Shown piece after piece: positions 9,300-20,412 of a stretch of 64,000 bases of DNA (within the stretch, counting starts at the first letter, position 1; each line of letters starts with the position of its first letter). The stretch is from Actinomycetota bacterium (lineage in GTDB: Bacteria; Actinomycetota; Acidimicrobiia; Acidimicrobiales; AC-14). The notes under the pieces were generated by a model. The model was not told the origin of the DNA. It worked only from the letters and a program-made list of their open reading frames with translations, and did no database searches. The stretch is from the NCBI GenBank assembly GCA_005888325.1, contig VAWU01000017.1, positions 63,676-127,675 of the forward strand, written 5' to 3'. A program made the position numbers and the translations under genes.

Positions 9300-10282
9300 G
9301 CACGCCCGTGCCGGCCACCCTCACCGTCGAGTTCCACCTCGATGCAGCCGATATGGCCGCCGCGCTGCGCGATGACGCGCGCAGGGGCATGGCCGCGCAA
9401 CCCAAGGAGCTCCCGCCCAAGTGGTTCTACGACGATCGGGGGTCTGAGCTCTTCGACGAGATCACCCGGCTGCCGGAGTACTACCCGACGCGACGCGAGC
9501 GCGAGATCCTCGAGCAGCGGGCGGACGAGATCGCCGCCCTCTCCGGGGCCGACACCCTCGTCGAGCTCGGATCCGGGACGTCGGCCAAGACCGGCCTGCT
9601 GCTCGACGCCTTCGCGCGCGCCGGGTCGTTGAAGTCGTTCGTGCCGTTCGACGTGAGTGAGGCGACGCTGCTTGCCGCCAGCGCCACCATCGCCAAGGCC
9701 TATCCGGGAGTCGCGGTGCACGGTGTGGTGGGCGACTTCGAGCGTCACCTCGGGATGGTGCCGAATGCGGGCCGCCGGCTCGTCGCGTTCCTCGGGGGCA
9801 CCATCGGCAACCTCGCTCCTGGGCCGCGCGCCGCGTTTCTCGCGCAGGTGGCGGCGAGTCTCGGCCCCGGCGACGGCCTTCTCCTCGGCGTCGACCTGGT
9901 GAAGGACGTCGGGCGGCTCGAAGCTGCCTACGACGACCCCGGTGGGATCACGGCCGAGTTCAACCGCAACGTCCTGCACGTGCTCAATCGCGAGCTGGAC
10001 GCCGACTTCGCCCCGGCGTGCTACGCCCACGTCGCCCGCTGGGACCCCGACAACGAGTGGGTGGAGATGCGTTTGCGCGCCCAGGTCGACCAGACGGTGA
10101 CGCTTCCCGCCCTCGACATGACGGTCGGGTTCGACGCGGGCGAGCAGATGCGCACGGAGATCAGCAGCAAGTTCCGCCGGGCCGGCGTCGAGGCCGAGCT
10201 CGCCGCCGCGGGCTTCGAGCCCGCCCGCTTCTGGACCGACGCGGCCGGCGACTTCGGCCTCTCCTTGTCACTCGTGGGTTGA
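9296..10282 (+). CDS. egtD: L-histidine N-alpha-methyltransferase EgtD
   Basis: The 328-residue SAM-dependent enzyme trimethylates histidine to hercynine, the first step of ergothioneine synthesis. The SAM-binding motif [19 protein letters not shown] is at about residues 82-100, and the family motif FLGGTIGNL at about 163-171. The N-terminal [20 protein letters not shown] is characteristic of EgtD. The start is set by the ATGA overlap, with a GGGAGA ribosome site inside the end of egtC. No egtE (the PLP-dependent C-S lyase) follows, so the last step must be encoded elsewhere or done by another lyase. Confidence 0.95.
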   Translation: MSTPVPATLTVEFHLDAADMAAALRDDARRGMAAQPKELPPKWFYDDRGSELFDEITRLPEYYPTRREREILEQRADEIAALSGADTLVELGSGTSAKTGLLLDAFARAGSLKSFVPFDVSEATLLAASATIAKAYPGVAVHGVVGDFERHLGMVPNAGRRLVAFLGGTIGNLAPGPRAAFLAQVAASLGPGDGLLLGVDLVKDVGRLEAAYDDPGGITAEFNRNVLHVLNRELDADFAPACYAHVARWDPDNEWVEMRLRAQVDQTVTLPALDMTVGFDAGEQMRTEISSKFRRAGVEAELAAAGFEPARFWTDAAGDFGLSLSLVG

Positions 10283-10319
10283 CGGTCTCACCCCGGACGG
10301 GACGGTCGGGGGCACATCG

Positions 10320-10733
10320 TCACTCGGTCGCCGGCGGACGGTAGGTGTCACGCACCATCTGGTCGATGTCCGCGCCGTCCTGTTCGATCACCTCCATGTA
10401 GAGGCGGGCCCATGCGATTCGCTCGCCCTCGATCCCCATGACGGCGACCCCCTGCATGGCGAACGGTGAACCATCGGTGTGAGCCCCCCGCCAGCGCCAT
10501 TCCCCGACCTCGACACCATCATCCGTGGTGGCAGACAGCAGGAGGTCCGCCTCGAAGTCGGGCACGCCGGCGAAGACGCTTGCCCAGTTCTCCCGCACCT
10601 GGTCGCTGCCCTGGAACGCCCGGTCGGGATGCGCGGGCTGCTCACTTCGGTAGTCGGGCGCAAAACAAGCGACGAACGCATCGAGGTCGTGTGCGTTCAT
10701 CGCACCGAGCAACCGGTTCATCATCTCGCCCAT
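10320..10733 (-). CDS. NTF2-like (SnoaL-type) protein
   Basis: The 137-residue protein starts LLGAMNAHDLDAFVACFAPD, the usual opening of the SnoaL/ketosteroid-isomerase-like NTF2 fold, followed by a curved-sheet region with VEVGEWRWRGAHTDG. Such proteins bind or isomerise small hydrophobic molecules; the ligand cannot be told from sequence. The ATG at 10733 was chosen because AGGAGGAG lies about 8 bases upstream. The frame is open further back, but only into the neighbouring glucose-6-phosphate isomerase gene. It follows that gene by 31 bases on the same strand. Confidence 0.8.
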   Translation of the reverse strand: MGEMMNRLLGAMNAHDLDAFVACFAPDYRSEQPAHPDRAFQGSDQVRENWASVFAGVPDFEADLLLSATTDDGVEVGEWRWRGAHTDGSPFAMQGVAVMGIEGERIAWARLYMEVIEQDGADIDQMVRDTYRPPATE

Positions 10734-10764
10734 CAACCACTCTCCTCCTCGTGGGTAACCCTCT

Positions 10765-12408
<1,644 letters not shown>

Positions 12409-13337
12409 GCCTCGCAGTCTCGGGCGCCGGGGCGCCGTCCACAAGCCGCGCCCGCGCTAACGACACGACGATGGAGAAGCGGGCGGTGAAGCGCTCGCCG
12501 GGCGGCACGAGCGGGGCCGACCCGGTGCCGAGCGCGTTGGTGGGCGCAGTCATGGGCTCGAGGCACACGAACCCGCCATCCGGCGGCGCGAAGACCTGGG
12601 CGAAGGGGTAGCCGGCATCGTAGGTGACGGCGACGCGGAGGCCGCCCCCTTCGATCGCGAGGACGCGATCGTCGCCCAGGGCGTAGAGGTCGTCGAAGAT
12701 ACGGTCGCCGACGGGTTCCTCCTCGGCCGCCTGCGCCTTGGCGACGCCGGTCGGCAGGCTGAGCCGGTCGAGCTCGAGGTGCTCACAGGCGGGCAACAGC
12801 AGCCGCCACTCGCGTCGCGGCGGGCCGGGCAGCCGCAGGTAGGGGTGCCAGCCGAAGCAGACGGGCACCGCCCGGTCACCGGTCGGCACGACGGTGGTCG
12901 AGACGCGCAGCGCACCGTCGTCGACCGCGACGTCGACGATCAGGTCGTGGGGAAACGGGAACGCGGCGAGCAGGTCGGGCCGGGCGCCGTACGCGAAGCG
13001 GGCGCGCAGCGCGTTCGCGGACGACGTCAGCACCTCCCAGCCCCGCTGTGCCGTCATCGTGCCGTGGATGGGAAGCCCGTTGGGGTCGGTGCCGAGCTCC
13101 AGGCCCTCGAGATCGACCTCGACACCGTCGATCTCGTACCGCCACCCGCTCAACCGGTTGGCCCACGGCGCGAGCAGTGGCAGCCCGGTCTGATGGCCCT
13201 GCTCGTAGCGCGCCACCCCGCCCGAGAGGTCGAGCAGCTCCTCGCCGCGGAAGCGCAACGACGTGCCGAGCATCCCGACCTCGGGCGCGAAGGTCGCCTC
13301 CAGCCCACCCGCCCCGATGGTCAGCACCTGGTGTGGC

Positions 13338-14384
13338 TCACGTCGGCTTGATGTCGGGCGCCGCGCTCCCGGCAGGAGCCTTCTCCTCGTGGCCGCCGAA
13401 CTCCTTGCGCATCGCCGAGAGCACTTTGTCGGCGAAGTCGCCGGTGCCCTGTGAGCTGAAGCGCTCGAACAGCGCGGTGGTGAGCACGCCGGCGGGGACG
13501 CCGAGGTCGACCGCGGCCTGCACGGTCCAGCGCCCCTCGCCCGAGTCCGACACCCGGCCGCTGAAGGCCGACACGTCGGGGTCCTGCCGTAGCGCGGCTG
13601 CGGTCAGGTCGAGCAGCCACGACCCGACGACGCTGCCGCGGCGCCAGACCTCGGCCACCTCGGCGGTATCGATCTCGTACCGGTAGTACTCGGGGTGCGT
13701 CAGCGGCGCCGTCTCCGCGTCGTGCGTCTGCTCCGCCTTGCCGAGGTCGGCTCGGCGCAGGATGCCCAGGCCCTCGGCGTAGGCCGCCATGAGCCCGTAC
13801 TCGATGCCGTTGTGCACCATCTTCACGAAGTGGCCCGCGCCGTTGGGCCCGCAGTGGAGGTAGCCCTGCTCCGCCGGCGTGAGCTCGCCGGTGCGCCCCG
13901 GCGTGCGCGGGGCCGCGCCGGCGCCCGGCGCGATCGTCGCGAAGAGCGGTTCGAGGTGCTTCACGATCTCGTCCTCGCCGCCGATCATCAGACAAAACCC
14001 GCGCTCGAGCCCGAAGACGCCACCGCTCGTGCCGACGTCGACGAAATGGATGCCTCGTTCCTTGAGCGCCGCGGCGCGGTGGATGTCGTCGCGGTAGTAG
14101 GAGTTGCCGCCGTCGATGACGATGTCGCCCGGCTCCATCCGTTCGGCCAACTCGTGGACGGTGGCGGCCACGAAGGCGGCAGGCACCATGATCCACGCGG
14201 CGCGCGGTGGAGCGAGCTTGGCCACGAAGTCCTCGAGCGAAGAGGCGCCGACCGCCCCTTTGTCGCCCAGCTTCCCCACCGCCGACGCGTCGATGTCGTA
14301 GACGACGCACTCGTGACCCTGGTTCATGAGGCGCAGCACCAGGTTGGCGCCCATGCGCCCGAGGCCGATCATGCCCAGTTGCAT
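13338..14384 (-). CDS. gnd: 6-phosphogluconate dehydrogenase, decarboxylating (short type)
   Basis: The 348-residue protein is of the shorter, often NAD-linked 6PGDH type (GntZ/YqeC-like), which oxidises 6-phosphogluconate to ribulose-5-phosphate and CO2. Visible features are the Rossmann motif GLGRMGANL at residues 7-15, [10 protein letters not shown] near 92, and the catalytic region [20 protein letters not shown] at about 177-196 with its Lys. The C-terminal helical domain contains [17 protein letters not shown]. It is the first gene of the gnd-epimerase-pgi-NTF2 operon and diverges from an MFS gene across 59 bases. Confidence 0.93.
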   Translation of the reverse strand: MQLGMIGLGRMGANLVLRLMNQGHECVVYDIDASAVGKLGDKGAVGASSLEDFVAKLAPPRAAWIMVPAAFVAATVHELAERMEPGDIVIDGGNSYYRDDIHRAAALKERGIHFVDVGTSGGVFGLERGFCLMIGGEDEIVKHLEPLFATIAPGAGAAPRTPGRTGELTPAEQGYLHCGPNGAGHFVKMVHNGIEYGLMAAYAEGLGILRRADLGKAEQTHDAETAPLTHPEYYRYEIDTAEVAEVWRRGSVVGSWLLDLTAAALRQDPDVSAFSGRVSDSGEGRWTVQAAVDLGVPAGVLTTALFERFSSQGTGDFADKVLSAMRKEFGGHEEKAPAGSAAPDIKPT

Positions 14385-14443
14385 CGCGATGCTCCTCCGT
14401 TCGTCGCAGCCAGTCTTACGCCAAGTACGGTCCGACGATCGAC

Positions 14444-15637
14444 GTGAACGGTGCGCCCACCATCGCCGGAGCCGTGCGCAGGCGTCCCGCCCCCGCCCTG
14501 GTCGTCCTCGCGTTGCTGGGCTTCATCGGTCTCGGCCTGCCCGAAGGCGCGCGGGGCGTGGTCTGGCCGTCGATGCGCGCCACGTTCGGCCGGCCGGTCT
14601 CGCAGCTGGGCGTGCTCCTCGCCTCCTACACCGCGGGCTACCTCGTGGCGAGCGTGGCGACGGGCCGGTTGACGCGCGCGCTGGGCACCGGGCGACTGCT
14701 CGCGGCGGGCGCCACCGTCTCCGCCGCCGGGTTCGCGGCATGCGCCCTCAGCCCCGCGTGGGCGGGAGTGGTCGCGGGCAGTGGCCTGGTCGGCACCGCG
14801 GCCGGCGTCATCGACGCGGGCCTGAACGCCTATGTGGCCGAGCACCTCGGTGTGCGGGCGCTCAACGGCCTGCACGCGTGCTTCGGCGTGGGTGCCACCC
14901 TCGGGCCGTTGCTGGTGACCGGCCTGTTGCACGCCGACGCGTCGTGGCGCGTCGTCTACGTGCTGCTCTTCGCGTTCGAGGCGGGCCTCGCGATCGCGTT
15001 CTTCTCGACGCGCGCGGTCTGGACCACGAGCCCCGCGACGGAGCCGGCTGCGCCGGATCGTCCGACCGTGCTCGTCGTGCTCGCGATGCTCGTGTTCTTC
15101 GTCTACGTGGGAATCGAGGCGAGCGCGGGCCAGTGGTCCTACAGCCTGTTCACCGAGCAGCGCGGCATGTCGACTGGTGCCGCGGGCATCTGGGTGGGCG
15201 CCTACTGGGCCTGCCTCACCGCCGGTCGGCTGCTCGCCGGGCTCGTCGCCCACCGGGTGGGGTCGCGTGGGCTACTCAACTCGAGCATGACCGGCACCGC
15301 GGTGGGGACGGCGCTCATCTGGTGGTCGCCCGCGCCGGTCGTCGGCGCGCTCGGGCTCGCGGTCACCGGGCTCAGCCTGGCCGCCATCTTTCCGACGCTG
15401 ATCGCGATCACGCCCACGCGCCTCGGCGTCGAGCGGGCCCGGTCGGCCATCGGCTACCAGGTGGCGGCGGCCGCGCTCGGCGGCGCGGTCGTGCCCGGCC
15501 TCGCCGGGGTGCTCGCCGCGCATTGGAGCCTCGAGGTCGTCGGCCCGCTGCTCGTCGTGGCCACCGGTGTGATGATCTTCCTCCACGCGACCGCGCAGCG
15601 GGTGTCGGCCCGGCTGTCGGCACCTCCGGTTCTCTGA
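14444..15637 (+). CDS. major facilitator superfamily transporter
   Basis: The 397-residue protein has about twelve hydrophobic helices in two halves and a loop-2/3-like motif [17 protein letters not shown]. The first helix starts near residue 16 ([19 protein letters not shown]). FucP/YbjJ-like sugar or small-molecule MFS proteins look similar, but the substrate cannot be read from the sequence. A GTG at 14444 begins the frame. Its position opposite gnd makes a role in sugar uptake or efflux possible (inference). Confidence 0.8.
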   Translation: MNGAPTIAGAVRRRPAPALVVLALLGFIGLGLPEGARGVVWPSMRATFGRPVSQLGVLLASYTAGYLVASVATGRLTRALGTGRLLAAGATVSAAGFAACALSPAWAGVVAGSGLVGTAAGVIDAGLNAYVAEHLGVRALNGLHACFGVGATLGPLLVTGLLHADASWRVVYVLLFAFEAGLAIAFFSTRAVWTTSPATEPAAPDRPTVLVVLAMLVFFVYVGIEASAGQWSYSLFTEQRGMSTGAAGIWVGAYWACLTAGRLLAGLVAHRVGSRGLLNSSMTGTAVGTALIWWSPAPVVGALGLAVTGLSLAAIFPTLIAITPTRLGVERARSAIGYQVAAAALGGAVVPGLAGVLAAHWSLEVVGPLLVVATGVMIFLHATAQRVSARLSAPPVL

Positions 15638-15686
15638 GCGATCCGCCGTCGCCATGGCCCCGTCGATCGTTCAGAGAACGGTCGCG

Positions 15687-16265
15687 CTAGCCGACGTCGA
15701 CGTTCCAGCGGCGGATCACCGATGCCTCGCGCTCGTAGCCGAGCATCGACACCGCGGCGGGTGCCATCACGAACAGCCCCCCACCCTCGGGCCCCAACCC
15801 CAACCATCGGGCGGTCAGGACGCGCAGCACGTGGGCGTGGGCGAACAGGGCCACGCTGCCGCCCGCAGCGCGCGCCCGCGCAACCAGCCGATCGACGCGT
15901 GCCGCGACGTCGTCGGCCGTCTCTCCGCCCGGCACGCCGTCGGACCAGAGCGACCACCGCGGTCGCGTCACGCGGATGTCGTCGGTGCGCCGACCCTCGT
16001 AGTCGCCGTAATCCCACTCGAGCAGGTCGTCGGTGAGCTCGGCGTGCTCGCCAAACCCGGCCAGCCGGCACGTCTCCAGCGCACGCGAGAGCGGACTGGC
16101 GAGGACGAGCGCGAACCGGCGGTCGCGCAGGACGCGCCCGATTCGCTGGGCCTGCTCGCGGCCGCGTTCGGTCAACGGGATGTCGGTACGCCCGGTGTGC
16201 CGCCCGGACCGCGTCCACTCGGTCTCGCCGTGGCGCACGAGCACGACCTCGTCTCCCTCGTTCAC
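15687..16265 (-). CDS. histidine phosphatase superfamily protein (phosphoglycerate-mutase-like)
   Basis: The 192-residue protein starts VVLVRHGETEWTRSGRHTGR: the RHGE motif with the catalytic His and nearby Arg typical of the branch-1 histidine phosphatases. A second conserved motif, LLEWDYGDYEGRRTDDI, lies at about 85-101, and the second catalytic His is in FAHAHVLRVL at about 142-151. Substrates of this group range from sugar phosphates to nucleotides, so the function remains general. The start is GTG 16265, divergent from the Rieske oxygenase gene across 74 bases. Confidence 0.88.
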   Translation of the reverse strand: MNEGDEVVLVRHGETEWTRSGRHTGRTDIPLTERGREQAQRIGRVLRDRRFALVLASPLSRALETCRLAGFGEHAELTDDLLEWDYGDYEGRRTDDIRVTRPRWSLWSDGVPGGETADDVAARVDRLVARARAAGGSVALFAHAHVLRVLTARWLGLGPEGGGLFVMAPAAVSMLGYEREASVIRRWNVDVG

Positions 16266-16339
16266 GTTCGCTCGTCCACGGCCACGGCGTTCATTCTCAC
16301 CACTCCGCCCGGCGCGCGCGCCGGTGGGATGATCGCGAC

Positions 16340-17320
16340 GTGCAGACGTTGCCCGCCTCCTGGTACCACGACCCCGAGATCTACGAGCGAGAGCGGGTTG
16401 CGCTGTTCGGGCGTGAATGGCTGATGGTCGGGCGCGCGCGCCAGCTGCAGTCGCCGGGCGACTACCTGGCCGCCGACCTCCGCGGATGGAACGTTTTGGT
16501 GATCGCGGGCCACGACGGCGAGGTCCGCGCGTTCCACAACGTGTGCCGTCATCGGGCGGGCCCGCTCGTCGACCGCGGCACCGGCCGCTGCCACACCCTC
16601 GTCTGCCGCTACCACGGCTGGTCGTACGAGCTCGACGGTCACCTCAAGCGGGCGAGGGACTTCGGCGACGCCGAGCTTCCTGTTGACGAGCTCGGCCTGC
16701 TGCCGGTGTCCGTCGCGGTGTGGCGGGGTCTGGTGTTCGTCAACCTCGACGCCGACGCGACGCCGCTGCTCGACGCGCTCGGGTCGTTCGCGGCCGAGTG
16801 CGAGCCCTTCGCCATGGAGCAGCTCCAGTTCAGCCATCAGGTCGCGCACGAGGTGGCGGCCAACATGGAGGGCTACCACATCCCTCTCGTGCACCCGCGG
16901 TTGAACAAGGAGGTCGATGCCCGTCGCTACCGCGTCGTCGTCGGCGACCGCGCTTGCGTCCACACCGCGCCGGCGCGCGACGGCTCGGTCACCAGCGGCA
17001 AATGGCTGTGGCGCTTCCCCAACCTCGCCCTCAACATCTCACCCGACGGCATGAACGTCGAGCGCTTCGTGCCCCTCGGGCCGCGACGCACGCGCATCGT
17101 CTACGACTACTTCTTCCGCGACCTCTCGCCCGCCGCCCAGGCGGCGAACGAGGAGGTGGTGCGTCTGTCCCTCGAGGTGCTCGACGAGGACCGGGCGATC
17201 TGCGAGGCGGTGCAACGCAACCTGGAGTCCGGTGTGTACGACCGCGGCTGGCTCAGCCCCCGCCACGAGAACGGCGTTGCCTACCTGCAGTCTCTGGTGC
17301 GCGAAGCTGTAGGCGGTTAG
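16340..17320 (+). CDS. Rieske [2Fe-2S] aromatic-ring-hydroxylating oxygenase, alpha-subunit type
   Basis: The 326-residue protein has an N-terminal Rieske domain with CRHRAG at about 70-75 and CRYHGW at about 90-95, giving the Cys-X-His and Cys-X2-His cluster ligands. The C-terminal catalytic domain has ANMEGYHIPLVHP at about 174-186, supplying the two His of the mononuclear iron site; an acidic residue in LDEDRAICEAVQRN likely completes it. Such enzymes oxygenate aromatic rings or quaternary amines using an external reductase, which is not encoded nearby. It starts at GTG 16340 and precedes a small unknown gene by 12 bases. Confidence 0.88.
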   Translation: MQTLPASWYHDPEIYERERVALFGREWLMVGRARQLQSPGDYLAADLRGWNVLVIAGHDGEVRAFHNVCRHRAGPLVDRGTGRCHTLVCRYHGWSYELDGHLKRARDFGDAELPVDELGLLPVSVAVWRGLVFVNLDADATPLLDALGSFAAECEPFAMEQLQFSHQVAHEVAANMEGYHIPLVHPRLNKEVDARRYRVVVGDRACVHTAPARDGSVTSGKWLWRFPNLALNISPDGMNVERFVPLGPRRTRIVYDYFFRDLSPAAQAANEEVVRLSLEVLDEDRAICEAVQRNLESGVYDRGWLSPRHENGVAYLQSLVREAVGG

Positions 17321-17332
17321 GGAGGGGAACCC

Positions 17333-17581
17333 ATGGGTGAGCCGAGCGAGCAGGAGCTCGCCGCGCTGGACATCATCCTGCGTGGGGGCGACGAGGTGCG
17401 GGGCATCGTGGGCACCTTTGCGGGGGAGGACGCGGCCTTCGTGGTCCAGGTCACCGAGGAGCCGGAGACGGGCAACGTCCGCGTCTGGCCACTGGCGGTC
17501 CTGCTGCGAGACGAGCACCTGCCCTTCGTGGGCGGCCCCCGCGACGAGCCCGAGGAGCCCGACGCGCCACCCGCCGAGTGA
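17333..17581 (+). CDS. small acidic protein of unknown function
   Basis: The 82-residue protein has a predicted beta-rich core (GDEVRGIVGTFAGEDAAFVVQVTEE) and a Pro/Glu-rich C-terminal tail (PRDEPEEPDAPPAE). It has no Cys and no membrane segment. I do not recognise the family. A GGAGGGGA ribosome site precedes the ATG at 17333. The gene starts 12 bases after the Rieske oxygenase stop and ends at a long hairpin, so it is the second gene of a two-gene unit and could be an accessory of the oxygenase. Confidence 0.65.
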   Translation: MGEPSEQELAALDIILRGGDEVRGIVGTFAGEDAAFVVQVTEEPETGNVRVWPLAVLLRDEHLPFVGGPRDEPEEPDAPPAE

Positions 17582-17583
17582 CG

Positions 17584-17634
17584 CGTTCTTGTCGTAGGGA
17601 GCCGTCCAGAGGACGGCTGCGTACGACAAGAACG
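17584..17634. terminator. long two-part hairpin between convergent genes
   Basis: CGTTCTTGTCGTA (17584-17596) pairs perfectly with TACGACAAGAACG (17622-17634). Inside it AGCCGTCC (17600-17607) pairs with GGACGGCT (17611-17618) around an AGA loop. Only a 3-by-3 internal bulge interrupts the 21 base pairs. It lies between the stops of the small acidic protein gene (plus) and the glutamine-synthetase-like gene (minus), so it can stop transcription from both sides. There is no clear U tract. Confidence 0.8.
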
Positions 17635-17648
17635 GGCAGGGACGCGAC

Positions 17649-19013
17649 TCAGATCCGCTCGAAGTTGCGCTGCAGCTCCCAGTCGGTGACCGTGCGGTTG
17701 AACGCGGCCCACTCCTGACGGGCGGTGTTGAGCAGGTGGGCGTGGACCTCCTCGCCGAACGCCTCGACCGCCATCGTGCTCGCCTCGAGTGCCTCGATCG
17801 CCTCGACGAGGGTCGACGGCACCCGCGCGACGTCGGTGGCCGTGTAGGCGTTGGCCGAGAAGGGCGGCGACGGCTCGATGTGATGCTCGACGCCGTAAAG
17901 GCCGCCTGCGATCGTCGCCGCGAACGCGAGGTAGGGGTTTGCGTCGGCACCCGGGATGCGGGACTCCACGCGCAGCGCAGGCCCGTGCCCCACCATCCGC
18001 AGGCCGCACGTGCGGTTGTCGTGGCCCCACACGATCGCGGTCGGGGCCCACGAGTCGGGCTGGTAGCGCTTGTAGGAGTTGACGTACGGCGCCCACAGCC
18101 AGGACAGCTCGCGCGCAGTCGCGAGCATCCCTCCGAGGAACCAGCGGTAGATCTGTGACGGCTGGTCGGGTTCGTCGTCGTCCGAGGTGAGCGAGGTGGT
18201 GCCGTCCGCGTCCCACAGGCTGGCGTGGACGTGACACGACGAGCCCACGTCGGCCATCGACCACTTGGCCATGAACGTGATGGCCCGGCCATTGAGGGCG
18301 GCGATCTCCTTGGCCCCGTTCTTGTAGATGGCATGTCGGTCGGCCATCTCCAGCGCGTCCGCGTACTCGAGGTTGATCTCGTGCTGGCCGACGCCCGCCT
18401 CGCCCTTGGAGAACTCCACCGGGATCCCCGCCCCATCCATGCCGTTGCGGATCTGGCGGATGAGGTACTCGTCCTTCGTCGTCTGGAGGATGTGGTAGTC
18501 CTCGTTGTACGGCGAATGAGGCTCGAGGCCCTGGTAGCGCTTGGCCGCCGCGTCCTCGAACGAGTCCTTGAACAGGAAGAACTCCAGCTCCGACCCGCAC
18601 TTCACGGTGAAGCCCATGGCGGCGGCCCGCTCGACCTGCCGGCGCAGGATGCGCCGCGGCGACACCTCGACCGGCTCACCCGTGGCCTCGTCCTCGAGGT
18701 CACAGAGCACGAGCGCGGTCTTGTCCAACCACGGGATGCGGCGCAGAGTGGTGAGGTCGGGGACGGCTGCGAAGTCGCCGTAGCCCTGGTCCCAGTTGGC
18801 GAATCGGTAGCCGGGAAGTGGCGTCATGTCGACGTCGACGGCCATGAGGTAGTTGCACGCGTGGATCGCGCCGTCGCCGCGCAACAGGTGGCCGACGAAC
18901 CAGCGGCCCGTCACGCGCTTGCCGACGAGCCGGCCCTGCAGGTCGGGGAACACCACCAGCACGGTGTCGATGGCGTCCCGTTCGACCTGCTGCTCGAGCT
19001 CGCGCCCGTCCAT
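17649..19013 (-). CDS. glutamine synthetase family protein (GlnA3/GlnT-like)
   Basis: The 454-residue protein keeps the glutamine-synthetase active-site blocks: GSELEFFLF, then EAGVGQHEINLEYADAL with metal-binding Glu, SSCHVHASLWD (the HxHxS-like ammonium/ATP block), NSYKRYQPDSWAPTAIVWG, and RVESRIPGADANPYLAFA. The N-terminal part (VVFPDLQGRLVGKRVTG) is typical of the gamma-glutamyl-polyamine/ethanolamine synthetase branch, not of housekeeping GlnA. It probably ligates glutamate to an amine. The start is ATG 19013. The SDR gene lies 12 bases upstream on the same strand, suggesting a two-step catabolic unit. Confidence 0.88.
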   Translation of the reverse strand: MDGRELEQQVERDAIDTVLVVFPDLQGRLVGKRVTGRWFVGHLLRGDGAIHACNYLMAVDVDMTPLPGYRFANWDQGYGDFAAVPDLTTLRRIPWLDKTALVLCDLEDEATGEPVEVSPRRILRRQVERAAAMGFTVKCGSELEFFLFKDSFEDAAAKRYQGLEPHSPYNEDYHILQTTKDEYLIRQIRNGMDGAGIPVEFSKGEAGVGQHEINLEYADALEMADRHAIYKNGAKEIAALNGRAITFMAKWSMADVGSSCHVHASLWDADGTTSLTSDDDEPDQPSQIYRWFLGGMLATARELSWLWAPYVNSYKRYQPDSWAPTAIVWGHDNRTCGLRMVGHGPALRVESRIPGADANPYLAFAATIAGGLYGVEHHIEPSPPFSANAYTATDVARVPSTLVEAIEALEASTMAVEAFGEEVHAHLLNTARQEWAAFNRTVTDWELQRNFERI

Positions 19014-19025
19014 CGCTCTCCCGTT

Positions 19026-19820
19026 CTACTCGGGGGTCACGTAGGCGACGCTGATGCCACCGTCGACCACGAGGGATGCGCCCGTCATCAGCGACGAGTC
19101 GTCGGATGCGAGGAAGAGTGCGGCGCGTGCGATCTCGTCGGCCCGGCCGAAGCGCCCGATGGGCACGTGGACCAGACGCCGGGCGCGCTTGGCGGGGTCG
19201 GCGAGCAGCTCGGCCATGAGCGGCGTCTGGATGGGTCCGGGGCACAGCGCGTTGATGCGCACGCCGGTGCGCGCGTACTCGACCGCCATTTCCCGCGTCA
19301 TCGACAGGACGCCACCCTTGCTCGCGGTGTACGCGATCTGGGCGACGGCCGAGCCCATCAGCGCCACCGACGACGCCACGTTGATCACCGATCCGCCACC
19401 CGACGCGACGAGCGCAGGGATGCCGTGCCGGCAGCACAGCCACACGCCCTTCAGGTTGACGGCCATGACGCGGTCCCACACGTCCTCCGGCGTGTCGGCG
19501 GTGCCGGCGTCCTCCGGCGGAAGAATGCCCGCGTTGTTGTAGAGGACGTGGAGCCCCCCGAACACCTCGACTGCGAACGCGACCATGGCTTGCACCTGCG
19601 CCGCCTGCGACACGTCGACGGCCACGAACTCGGCCTCGCCGCCCGCGGCGCGGATGGCGTCGACCGTGGCCCGTCCCGCGTCCTCCACCGCGTCGGCCAC
19701 GACGACCTGGGCGCCCTCGGCCGCGAACAGCTCTGCGCCCACCCGCCCGAGGCCACCGCCCGCTCCCGTGATCAGTGCGACCTTCCCCGCGAGCCGCGCG
19801 GTCGTGTGTGAGCTGCTCAT
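19026..19820 (-). CDS. short-chain dehydrogenase/reductase
   Basis: The 264-residue classical SDR has the NAD(P)-binding motif TGAGGGLG at residues 19-26, the NNAG motif at about 94-97, catalytic Ser in NVASSVAL near 148, and YTASK (Tyr and Lys) at about 162-166. The C-terminal PGPIQTPLM and GASLVVDGGISVAYV are normal. The acidic residue in VVVADAVEDAG after the second strand suggests NAD preference. The substrate is unknown. The order SDR then glutamine-synthetase-like gene hints at processing of an amine or amino alcohol (inference). Confidence 0.9.
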   Translation of the reverse strand: MSSSHTTARLAGKVALITGAGGGLGRVGAELFAAEGAQVVVADAVEDAGRATVDAIRAAGGEAEFVAVDVSQAAQVQAMVAFAVEVFGGLHVLYNNAGILPPEDAGTADTPEDVWDRVMAVNLKGVWLCCRHGIPALVASGGGSVINVASSVALMGSAVAQIAYTASKGGVLSMTREMAVEYARTGVRINALCPGPIQTPLMAELLADPAKRARRLVHVPIGRFGRADEIARAALFLASDDSSLMTGASLVVDGGISVAYVTPE

Positions 19821-19887
19821 GCGGCGCGCAGCCTACCGACTGCGGGTTTCCGGTCGGGCCTCCGGGACCACGACCCCCACCGCGCGC

Positions 19888-20412
19888 TCAGGTGGGCAGC
19901 CGCTCCCGCGCGGTGTGGGCGCGGTAGAGGCGCACGGGCTCGGGCACGCCCTTCATCACCATCGGGCCCAGCTCGTCGAACTGCACCTCGAACGCCGCGC
20001 CCGCGACCTGCGCGTGCAGCGCCTCGGAGACGAGCACCTCGCCGGGCCCGGCGACATCGACGATGCGCGCCGTCACGTTGATGTCGTGGCCGACGAGGTC
20101 GTCACCGCGGGAGGCGGGCCGGCCCCAGTGAAGCCCGATCCGGACCCACAGGGGCACGAGGCCGTCCTGCGACTCGCGCTCGAACGCGTCCTGCAGGTCG
20201 AGGCACGTCGTCAGCGACGCCGCGGCGGTCGGGAACCAGAGCAGCAGCCCGTCGCCGAGCTCCTTGACGATGCGGGCGCCGAGGGGAAGGGCGTCGCGCA
20301 CGAGCCGTTCCTGCAGCGAGAGGAGCGCAACCGCCTCGTCGTCGCCCCGCAGCGCGCAGAACTCGGTGAACCCCACGATGTCGGTGAAGGCCACCGCCCC
20401 CGCCTCGCTCAT
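19888..20412 (-). CDS. class III adenylate/guanylate cyclase, stand-alone catalytic domain
   Basis: The 174-residue protein is little more than one cyclase homology domain. Metal-binding Asp residues are in FTDIVGFTEF (residue about 10) and ELGDGLLLWF (about 54). The transition-state Asn and Arg are in HDINVTARIVD near 118, and the C-terminal VMKGVPEPVRLYRA is typical. The key residues are present, so it should be active as a dimer making a cyclic nucleotide. Its ATG (20410-20412) overlaps the stop of the last repeat-encoded reading frame (TGATG), and it is downstream of the DUF4097 gene on the same strand. Confidence 0.85.
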   Translation of the reverse strand: MSEAGAVAFTDIVGFTEFCALRGDDEAVALLSLQERLVRDALPLGARIVKELGDGLLLWFPTAAASLTTCLDLQDAFERESQDGLVPLWVRIGLHWGRPASRGDDLVGHDINVTARIVDVAGPGEVLVSEALHAQVAGAAFEVQFDELGPMVMKGVPEPVRLYRAHTARERLPT

